Made by a program: the position numbers and the translations under genes. From assembly GCA_018340805.1 (NCBI GenBank), contig JACMZG010001914.1:12192667-12256666 (forward strand): 64,000 nt of DNA, written 5' to 3'. Shown here piece by piece: positions 33,896-42,949 of this stretch. Numbering within the stretch: the first letter of the stretch is position 1; each line of letters opens with the position of its first letter. This DNA comes from Microvelia longipes. Lineage: Eukaryota; Arthropoda; Insecta; Hemiptera; Veliidae. Below the pieces are notes generated by a model. That model ran no database searches and had not been told where the DNA came from. It worked only from the letters and a program-made list of their open reading frames with translations.

Positions 33896-34320
33896 CAAAA
33901 GATCTACTTCTTGTTTGATATAACGAGACGTAATATAGAAAAATTGGTTACCCTGGAACCTTTTCTCAACAATTGGATTCGCTTGGCGAGTCCTCAGAAT
34001 ATTAAAAACGCCCAATTTATATTTTAGTAATTCAGATTCGCTTTGTTCATCCTCAGATTGAAAAGATCAGTTTTAATCCTAGCTGATATGACTCATCCAG
34101 CAAATGTCCACGCTGGACGATGCTCAACAGTAGTAATCCGAATAAAATCATGCTTATAATAGCCGTATTCAAAGGTTAAATTATACACTTGTTTATTATA
34201 CAAAGAGAAACAGCAGCATTGAGGAATTATGTCTAACCAACGTTGGATTGGCCAAAAAATTAATTCAATAAGCCACTTCGAAATTAGCCATAAGCCAACT
34301 GCTAATGGCATCTACTATAC
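33896..34320. repeat. Dispersed repeat family B (ATTCGCTTCGCTCGTCCTCAG), copy 1
   Basis: Contains ATTCGCTTGGCGAGTCCTCA and ATTCGCTTTGTTCATCCTCA, the words CAATTTAT and AGCAAATGTCCACGCTGGAC, and GATGCTCAACAGTAGTAATC. The same order is found at 45947-46200 and, reversed, at 52440-52640. There is no gene, and the 72-codon minus frame is not conserved in the other copies. Confidence 0.55.
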
Positions 34321-35160
34321 AAGCTGACTAAGGCAACAAAAGCTATAAGCTAAAGCTTACTCTAAATTAAATTTATTAGCTGTTATTAAAATTAAAGTCA
34401 TTTACCACAAGTAACTGGATTTTTAAACACGCAAAATTTTCATGATCCCTGTTCATAAAAAGTAAACTTTACGAGTCCTCTAGTAGTTCTTCTTAAATTA
34501 ATATACATTAAATTCTTAGATTTGATCAAAAAGTTAATAGATACAAAAAATTAAAGTTCATTTATTTTTTTGTTTAAATTAATTTCTAATAAAATGGACA
34601 CTTCCGCATTACTTAAACTTGTTAATTTTTTGAGTCCCTTAAATCTGTACTAACTAACTTCCACATTATTACTGTTTGAGTCACCATATACTAGAACTAA
34701 TGGTTATACTAATGATAAGTAATTGTAGCCATGAAATTATATAAGTTAGCTTGAACCCATTTTTAACTTCTATAAAAACAATTAAAAGAAATGGACATTA
34801 TACATTTCTGTATGAATAATACACACACACACACACAATGTTGTCTTAACATTGTTTCTTTTATGCTTCATGTTTCCTCCAGACTGATTGATTTGGGAAA
34901 TATATTCTTCTGTCTACAATTATATGACAAATTTATTATGGACATTGCAGTGCTCTTCATAGAGGAGGTATATAGAGGTTCAGAACTCTTGATATGATAT
35001 GTAATGATGTACTTTGATGACCATGTCATCTCCTTGGGCTGGGGGTTATTATTTTCACTTTATGTAAACTTTTGTTGTGATTATTGTAAAATTGTTATTG
35101 TCTGTTTTGAAATAAAGTACGTCCTAAAGGCCTGTAATCAACCTATGGTAATAGGCCGAT
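34321..35160. other. Intron sequence with a short (AC)n
   Basis: AT-rich first intron of the transporter. It includes an (AC)8 at 34820-34836 and no recognisable gene. Confidence 0.4.
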
Positions 35161-35420
<260 letters not shown>

Positions 35421-35865
35421 TTTACAATAAAGTTTATAATTATAATTATTAAAAGGAAATGAGCTAAAAGATAAGCGGGAACTCAGATTTATATGAGGTC
35501 ATAAAATGTTGTGCTAAGTTGATTGTAGAAAACGCATATTTCCTGTGATAAATAAAGGGAACAAGAAAGTTTAAACCGAAAAATCAAAAAAGAAGTGGAT
35601 ATTCACCTAGAGAAACAAAGTTTGTGGATAATTGTCCCAAAATTATCTCCTCTATTTTTGTCCTTAAAAAACGTACGTATATTTATACTTTATTATTTGT
35701 TGCCTCCTATAGATACCCCTACAACGTGGGCCCGCTATTAACGGAACTTTCTTAAAGCCATGAAGATTTAGGTCTTCCGGTGGTGACCGCGTCAATGTAG
35801 ATGAAGAATAGGGATTCTTCATCATTAATAAGAAGAAGCCTACGCAGTTTATTTTCCTAAAGCGT

Positions 35866-36126
35866 GTTTATAGTGTCCTAAAGTGTTTATAACCTTCTCG
35901 AAATGCAAAGCAACAGGAAAGTATCGGGAGGTAAGTTTGCCTCTAAATTTAGAACCTGCGCAGTTAATGTAATGATTGTAAGCATGCACAGTTTGTACCA
36001 AGCATGAGCAAATAGTTTTGAACGCGTTTTGTGATGGATTCTTCTCTATTTATTTGTTCTTAAAGGGGTTACTTTGTTACGCGGCAAATCGAATTAGTGC
36101 GTCATCCCCTTTATTCAAGATCCTTG
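35866..36126. repeat. Dispersed repeat family C, partial copy
   Basis: Contains GTAAGTTTGCCTCTAAATTT, AGAACCTGCGCAGTTAATGT, AAGCATGCACAGTTTGTACC and GTGCGTCATCCCCTTTATTC, ending AAGATCCTTG. The complement of this order occurs at 59430-59640. Only the right terminus is present here. Confidence 0.75.
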
Positions 36127-36806
36127 TACCGAATTGAAGGCCTAGTGCTCTACTGTAAGAAGGCAAAGATATATTGACCCACAACGCAAAAAATCTAAGA
36201 AGAGAAGATTGCTCCGTATACATAATACATATATTACTTTAATAGTAGGTTATACACGTGTCAACAACAACAAAATCAAGATAGCATAATCCGCTCATCC
36301 CTGTATACAAATCTAACACCTTAATAATAATCTACAAAAGCGTAAAATCAGTAGTAACAACTAAACATTACAAAATATTACTAAAAACATTAAGATTATC
36401 GTTGTTTTTGTTCGGAATTATCGTAGCAGAACCACATGTATATAATTATACCCATCGTTCGAAAATTACAATAAAGCAATCAAAAATAGCGTTACATTTA
36501 TCAATAAAATTACAAATGAAAATGTGCATAAATTTTATCAAGTTTCGCGTAAGTTTATAATGTCATAATGAGACTAATTTTATTGCAATAAAGGTTTATG
36601 TAAAAAATATATTTTCCCCTTTTTTTCAGAGTCACTAATTGTATTTTTAGTCGTGATTGTATTTCCTGTATAATATATACATTGTGTTGAAAATTCGGTA
36701 ATATAATCGTATATAAAAATCCAATCGTTATTAGCACTATAAATACTTGGATGCGGTTTGCGGGATCATCTAACTTTGGATTCCGCTATACAAAAGCCAT
36801 CATTGA
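36127..36806. other. Intron sequence, nothing recognised
   Basis: AT-rich, no exon or repeat unit seen. Confidence 0.4.
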
Positions 36807-36807
36807 T

Positions 36808-36865
36808 TTATTGTTCTGACCGAAATCGATTATTCTAAAACACACAAGAAATCTTGTATGCTTTA
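36808..36865. repeat. 60-bp inverted repeat, left member
   Basis: TTATTGTTCTGACCGAAATC..GATTATTCTAAAACACACAA..GAAATCTTGTATGCTTTA. The near-perfect complement is at 40872-40931. The pair could be the ends of a 4.1-kb element or two insertions of the same repeat. Confidence 0.85.
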
Positions 36866-36896
36866 CAAAAAAAATTATATTAGACATCAACCCGAT

Positions 36897-37722
36897 CATA
36901 GAGATATTATTACTAGAGGGTGCCTTATAGAGGGGACTTATAGGTTAAATTGTAAAACATCGAAAAAGTAACCTGACCACCTTCGCTTATAAATATAATC
37001 AAATAATCAGTACAAAATTACAATAACTTATATAGTAGAATGTTAAATATACAAATCAAAACACAAACAATTAGTACGTTCACACACACTTTAGATCCGC
37101 GTATCGTATAGAGTACGATCTCTCAATACGGTAATTTAAGCTGTATGAACCATGCGGAGAGGATCCGATCGCATACGCTAGAACTAGGGAGATGGAATCT
37201 AAATGGATCCCCCGATACGCTGTATGTACCTTTAGAGACGATCGTAAGAGACGATCGTAACGATCGTAACGGATAACCTTCTCGTCGAACTTTCATTTCA
37301 CTTCTATATAACCGTTTTTGATAAAAAAAACTTTTGGAATATTATTTTTTTTAGTGTAACTTTATTATTACGCAAAGAAATCACAATTTAATTAAATATA
37401 TTTTTTGTTTTAAACTTCCTTTTAACCAAAAGTGAAGGTTCACTATACAAGACGCCATGTTTTGGCGGGATCAGTTATCACTCGATCGACTAAACAAATA
37501 CGCTGCAAGAACCGTGAAGTTAGTTGACCGTATAGTGTGATCTAGAGTGTGTGTGAACGTACTAAATGTGCGGGAAGCCGAAATCAATTTATTATAACCT
37601 TAACACACTCTTGAAGGAGGTTGCACTGAATTACACAGAACTTCTGAGAGCACCAAAACGATGTTTCAGGTCTTTCAATGTATTAAGATAGGCTATTCCC
37701 CCATTAGTAATATATCTCTATG
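36897..37722. mobile_element. hAT-type MITE, family D, copy 1 (with nested element)
   Basis: The left end is CATAGAGATATTATTACTAG and the right end TAGTAATATATCTCTATG. It is flanked by a perfect 8-bp duplication AACCCGAT (36889-36896 and 37723-37730). Without the nested element at 37074-37562 it would be about 330 bases, matching the copies at 62291-62612 and 63423-63716. Internal landmarks are AAAGTAACCTGACCACCTTC, GCGGGAAGCCGAAATCAA, TATAACCTTAACACACTCTT and TATTAAGATAGGCTAT. Confidence 0.9.
37074..37562. mobile_element. MITE family E, copy 1, nested in family D
   Basis: Ends are GTACGTTCACACACACTTTA and the complement TAGAGTGTGTGTGAACGTAC, with TA on each side. Compared with the empty family D copy at 62291 the insertion is clean. 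The interior is GC-rich and partly self-complementary (GATCCGCGTATCGTATAGAG, CGGAGAGGATCCGATCGCAT, GGATCCCCCGATACGCTGTA). There is no protein. A second, reversed copy is at 60255-60666. Confidence 0.88.
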
Positions 37723-37730
37723 AACCCGAT

Positions 37731-38133
37731 TATTGATTAACATATTCTTGACACATCTAAACGATGTTATAAAGCTACATAAATACCAATAAGTAAAAAT
37801 AAAAGAACCAAATAAAAGTCGGCTACACCCACTGGTGTTACATAGCCATTTAATGAAGACAAAAATAGTTTCCGGATAGCACAACTAGGCCTTGAAATAG
37901 TTTTTTTGGCTTTTTTGTTAAAAAAAAACTTTTTGAACCAGTTTCTCCAGTTTCAACACACACACACCCACATACAAACAAGCAACTTGGTAAATCCACT
38001 CAAACAGTTTAAAAAAACACGTGAAACGGATAATTCAGATAAAATCGATTAATAATTCAGATCGATTTCGGATTTTTATGTAAACACAATACTTTTCCTC
38101 ATATGTATATATAAGGAAAACGTATGGTATATG

Positions 38134-38165
<32 letters not shown>

Positions 38166-38192
38166 ATATATATATATTATATATATATATAT

Positions 38193-38250
<58 letters not shown>
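37731..38250. repeat. Repeat family F fragment with AC- and TA-microsatellites
   Basis: Contains ACACACACACACCCACATAC, AAACACGTGAAACGGATAAT, TTCGGATTTTTATGTAAACA and CAATACTTTTCCTCATATGT, the same order as in 46650-46840, then TA-rich sequence 38120-38250. Confidence 0.6.
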
Positions 38251-38253
<3 letters not shown>

Positions 38254-38297
38254 CTTTTCCTCATTTATACCGTATTGTATAAATAAGGAAAAGCAAA
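38251..38297. repeat. Palindromic CTTTTCCTCATTTATACC terminus, copy 2
   Basis: TTGCTTTTCCTCATTTATAC is mirrored by GTATAAATAAGGAAAAGCAA around a short centre, an almost perfect 47-base hairpin. Confidence 0.85.
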
Positions 38298-38383
38298 TAA
38301 TAAAATTGCGCTTAAATTTTATGCACGAAAGCAAAAAATAAATCAAAAAGAGGTATTAATGGACTATAAAAAAAGGAAATTCG

Positions 38384-38680
38384 CTAAAACTAGTGAAAAG
38401 GTTTATAAAAGAAGACAGCAGTCCAAATATAGTTGAAAAACAACTACTGAGCTTTCAACCAGGGATCCTGGTCATCATCAGGGTAAATAGATTTATTAAA
38501 ACATAAACAACAAGACTTTTTAGTCTTGTATAAATGTATGTTTATCTTGTATGTTGTATCTTGTATGTTTTAGTAAATCTATTTACCCTGATGACGACCA
38601 GGATCCCTGGTTGGAAGCTCGGTAGTTGTTTTTCAACTATATTTAGACTGATGTCTTCTTTTATAAACCTTTTCACTAAA
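38384..38680. repeat. Foldback with CTGATGA-hairpin-GAAA motifs, probable inverted Penelope terminal repeats
   Basis: Two arms of about 130 bases, in inverted order, surround a 40-base centre near 38530. Each arm carries AGTGAAAAGGTTTATAAAAG, AAATATAGTTGAAAAACAAC and the block that reads CCCTGATGATGACCAGG-ATC-CCTGGTTGAAAGCTC in the coding sense. The core order CUGAUGA, stem II, GAAA is that of a hammerhead fold. The head-to-head layout copies that at 17912-18295, so I infer two truncated Penelope-like copies of a different family. Confidence 0.65.
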
Positions 38681-38689
38681 AAATAAATC

Positions 38690-39340
38690 ATTCATTATAA
38701 ATGTAATCGCAGAAAATTATTAACATAATTAACAAAACCAGTTTTTGTTATGCAATACCTAACAAAAATAAAGTTTATTGTCTATTTTAAAATCTATAAA
38801 ACTGTAGATATGATCATGGATAACACGTGACGTCAACGTTTCAAAACCAACCTTTTATAAGCACCTTGTGTAATCAAAACTATCTTTAGGAAGGATGTAA
38901 AATTATATTATTATTGTATTATTTTTTCGCAACTTCATATTTAATATGAAGTAGAGAAAAGAGTGATACAATAATCGTGTAGTAATTTGCTACATTAATA
39001 CGTACTAATTAATTAATTTAGCAATTAAATAAGTTGTGATATAGCACAGACTATAATAAGGGCTAGTCCAAATTGCTTACGACTGGACTTCCGCTTCTAA
39101 CGTAATAATTGATAGTTAATATAAGTCAACACAATAATATAATTATACTATTACTATAACATAAAATATTAGAAGCAATATTTATAGAAATATAATATTA
39201 CATTTAATTTAATAAAAATTAAATATACAAATCCAATACATGAATCTTTAAAATATGTTTTATAACCTTCGATGGTTTAAGTCTATTGTTTCATAATAAT
39301 TTCTCTTTTTGTAGCACTATTTATTTATAGAACTCCACAT
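38690..39340. other. Intron sequence, nothing recognised
   Basis: AT-rich with no exon seen. AACTTCATATTTAATATGAAGT at about 38930-38951 is a short palindrome. Confidence 0.4.
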
Positions 39341-39762
39341 CTTGATAGGAAATTTAAACACAACAGGTTAAAGTTCTATAATAACAACAAAGACTAATTA
39401 TTTAGCTATATATTTCACCTAACATTGTAGGCATCTTCAGGCATCACAGGTAAATTTTTTTACAAAATCATAGCTGACTAGATAATTACACAGACAAACA
39501 AAAACTTAAAACTAATATCACAGTTAATTAAAACTAGTTTTAATTAACTTAGTTTTAATTTAGTTTAGTTTTAATTAACTGTGACATTAGTTTTAAGTTT
39601 TTGTTTGTCTGTGTAATTATCTAGTCAGCTGTGATTTTGTAAAAAAATTTACCGTTGATGCCTGAAGATGCCTACAATGTTAGGTGAAATATATAGCTAA
39701 ATAATTAGTCTTTGTTGTTATTATAGAATTTTAAGCTGTTGTGTTTAAATTTCCTATCAAGG
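39341..39762. repeat. Second foldback with CTGAAGA-hairpin-GAAA motifs
   Basis: Arms of about 200 bases in inverted order: AGGAAATTTAAACACAACAG, AACAACAAAGACTAATTATT, then the block that in the coding sense reads GCCTGAAGATGCCTACAATG followed by TTAGGTGAAATATATAGC, then GACTAGATAATTACACAGAC and AAAAACTTAAAACTAAT. The centre near 39545 is ACTAGTTTTAATTAACTTAG-like. The pair has high identity, so it is recent or kept by conversion. I infer a third Penelope-like terminal repeat family. Confidence 0.65.
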
Positions 39763-40870
39763 TTTCATAATAAGATAATTTTACAAAGATAATTTTTTTG
39801 AAAATTGACATCATACGAAGAATGAGATGATATCACTAATAAAAATTATATAACCAACTATCATTTTAAATTTGCTCCTTTTTTAAGAGCCTGCTGATAT
39901 TAACTGATGAAAAATCGGGAAATGATACAAAATTAACCTGTTAACCGGGAAAGTTAACCACTGTATTATATAGCCTAAGAGATTAAAAATCAATAATGGT
40001 TTTCTCGTCTTTTAGAGTGCTTGCGATTCTATTTGGTACAAGGGCTTTGAAAATACTTTTAAAAATATCCTAATTAACCAAGTTAATTCTAATAACTAAA
40101 AAAATCCAACTTAGTAAACGCAACTTTAGATTAATCAATAGGATTTGGTAGATAACTCACAAATTTGTCATTCTGACTAACTTTATTGCACTTATTCTAA
40201 ATAATAATAATTCCATTTTTTAAATTTTCAATTCGAAGAAGTGTGGAGAACATACATCTTCGCGTTTAGTGCCCTGTATTAAGTTTTGGGTTTCCTAAAT
40301 TTATTAAAACCGGTTTCAGCTCAATCGGCTTACCCTTTAAGACAAAAAACCTAAATTACCCGGGAAACGACTTACTAAAACTTATCTTGAAGATCAAGTA
40401 GAAATGTCGCCGCAGCCGCGAAGCCAAAGGCGCCTATTTGAAAATTTGCATATCACGTGGCCACAGACCAGGTAAAAAGAATTTTGGCCAAATAATACGG
40501 TAATTAACTGGCAAAATGTCCCGTAGCATTAGCTGTGACATGGCAAATGCCGGTGCGCCAAGAGCCGAGGGCCCCTGACCCTTTTTACTTGGGCCTTCTA
40601 TTACTTACTTGGATATAAGTTTAGGTTTCATTATAATTCCAATAGTAATTGTAACTTCCAGTCACAGAACTGTCACAAACAACACATCAAAGAGCTTTAA
40701 AAAATATACATGTGAACCGAAGCGTAACACGACTAATATTATACTGAAATGACTGACTGTTTTGATTTAATATGACACAGTTCCACCAACCTCTAAACAC
40801 AGACTGATTTATAAATCAGTATTTAATTTTAACAAAGATAAAAGATTAGGTAACACTGAGTATATTAATA
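39763..40870. other. Intron sequence with a possible decayed hairpin-cluster repeat
   Basis: Between 40400 and 40600 there are GC-rich words GCCGCAGCCGCGAAGCC, GACATGGCAAATGCCGGTG and GAGCCGAGGGCCCC that recall the hairpin cluster at 2867-3106, but the hairpins are not intact. No exon was found. Confidence 0.4.
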
Positions 40871-40871
40871 T

Positions 40872-40931
40872 TAAAGCATACAAGATTTCTTGTGTGTTTT
40901 TTAGAATAATCGATTTCGGTCAGAACAATAA
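40872..40931. repeat. 60-bp inverted repeat, right member
   Basis: TAAAGCATACAAGATTTCTT..GTGTGTTTTTTAGAATAATC..GATTTCGGTCAGAACAATAA, the complement of 36808-36865 with two extra T. Confidence 0.85.
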
Positions 40932-41242
40932 TTTAAATGTCTGTGATATTTTATCTGTGACAACTTTAATCCAAAATATAATCAATTTGATAAAGATTGT
41001 AAGAAAAAGAAAACAACAAGATTCTGTTCAAGGAGATTAATTTTAGTAACGCATTTCATACGACGCAAAGCAATATGGGCTTTATCGTATTTTCCTTCCC
41101 CTTCAAGTTAGAACCCGCATTGAAAAAACGCACCCCCTACTATTTATAAAAAATAATTAATATAAAGGCTCTTTTGGCATTTATTTTTGTATTGTATGTA
41201 GCAGGTGTTAAATGTGTGTAAATATCGCAAATTTGTGAATTT

Positions 41243-41655
41243 TTACACTGTGCACAGTGTCATTGTACACTCTAGAAAGTGTACATTGTCGACGTAGACT
41301 CTAGAGTAAGGACAGTGTCATCGTACACTCTAGAAAGTGGTATTGTCGACGTAGACTCTACAGTAAGGAAAGTGTCAGCGTACACTCTAGAAAGTGGATA
41401 TTGTCGACGTAGACTCTACAGTAAGGATAGTGTCATCGTACACTCTAGAAAATGGATATTGTCGACGTAGACAGTAAGGATAGTGTCATCGTACACTCTA
41501 GAAAATGGATATTGTCGACGTAGACAGTAAGGGTCATCGTACACTCTAGAAAGTGGATATTGACGACGTAGACTCTACAGTAAGGATAGTGTCATCGTAC
41601 ACTCTAGAAAGTGGATATTGACGACGTAGACTCTAGAAAGTAGTTATTGTCAACG
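41243..41655. repeat. 58-bp minisatellite
   Basis: About seven units of TGTCGACGTAGACTCTACAG followed by TAAGGATAGTGTCATCGTAC and ACTCTAGAAAGTGGATAT. Some units lack CTCTAC (52 bases). The plus-strand open frame 41279-41470 is a translation of the array. Confidence 0.93.
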
Positions 41656-42329
41656 TGACAAATTATAAATTGACGAGCAAAGCGAGCCTAAAATTTTCGC
41701 AGTATTAAGTTTTTTATACGATTGTAGAGGCTCTTGGCTTTTTTTTTGGAGTTGGGTTCTGGGTCCAGCCTGCCACCAGACCAGATTTATAGAGTGCAAG
41801 TCCAACAATCCAACAATAAGCATATTTAGCACATTTAAATTTGCTTATCTAGGAATAAATACAATGGAGTATATACCAAAATATAGAAAATAGAAACAAT
41901 AGGCATAACAGGTGGGAATATTCGGAGAACAAATATCCTTTCAGAAAAAGATAGTACTCTTTAAAGGGCAATAACAAGAGACAAAAGATAATAAATGGGA
42001 AATACAGAATAAAATTAAATTTAATATAACTAGAAAGATGCTAAGATGTCATTAATCAATAGAATAATATTCTTGTGATCATTGGACAAAATAAAAATCA
42101 GCTATCATTAATAAAACTAATGTGAAAGAGAAATTAATTCATATTTTATTGACTATTAGACAATTCAATTTAGGCATATTTTGATGATTCGACAATTCAT
42201 AAATATTTATCTGAGGTTAATATAATTCATCTCTAGCTCACCGGCGGGTAAAATTACGTCACGCGGTAAATTTTATCTCTGTTGTAGCACATTTGCAAAT
42301 TTTCATCATGAAAATTACACGCTTATCTA
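41656..42329. other. Intron sequence, nothing recognised
   Basis: Starts with GACGAGCAAAGCGAGCC, another instance of the CGAGCGAAGCG word. Otherwise AT-rich. Confidence 0.4.
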
Positions 42330-42382
42330 TAACGGAAGCGGAGGGGGAGTGGGGTGATCGATTCCGTTAGGCTTCCTGATAT

Positions 42383-42421
<39 letters not shown>
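42330..42421 (+). repeat. Dispersed repeat with (TA)n, copy 2
   Basis: ACGGAAGCGGAGGGGGAGTG..GATTCCGTTAGGCTTCCTGA followed by (TA)n 42386-42421, similar to 1111-1258. Confidence 0.55.
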
Positions 42422-42425
<4 letters not shown>

Positions 42426-42619
42426 AGTTCCTATCGATGTCAAGTGGTAATCTGCCGGGATATTAGCAAATTTCAAAATGTATAACTCGGAAATGGTATT
42501 GCATAATCCCAATCGCAACAACTATACTTTTCTTTTAAAATTCCAAGGGCAGCGCAACTTAATAATTTCAATAAGGAAACCTTTAGCTACTTCAAGTGTA
42601 ATTTGTATACTTAGGGGCA

Positions 42620-42890
42620 TTGATTATGGAGTTGATTTGCCATCAGAGAATAGTAAGATGGCAGGATTAAATATACGTTTTCCAAAATGAAGCTACTTTG
42701 CAGCAAGGTGGCTACCGGAATCCTCACTTTGTACGGCGGAAATTCTAACTCGGGAGCAAAACACATAGCGGAATCGAGCATACGGTCGATATGCTTTATC
42801 CATTCCGCTTCATAAGGTTGAGTTTTTCTCACTAATTTTTCTACACCTTCACCACCACAAGCAAAGATAATTTTTCTTAAACAACACAGT
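42620..42890 (-). CDS. Unrecognised possible coding fragment
   Basis: A minus-strand frame (42611-42946) has a central part with balanced, less AT-biased composition: ACGGEGVEKLVRKTQPYEAE, WIKHIDRMLDSAMCF and APELEFPPYKVRIPVATLLQ. It looks more protein-like than other open frames in the introns. I do not recognise a family. It lies in the first intron of the zinc transporter on the same strand. Possible explanations are a captured gene fragment, a piece of a transposon protein or chance. A protein search with 42700-42870 would decide. Confidence 0.25.
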
Positions 42891-42949
42891 AAAAATGGGA
42901 AATGGAGTAACAAAATGTTTAACTCTAGGTGATAATCAATAAGCAAAAG

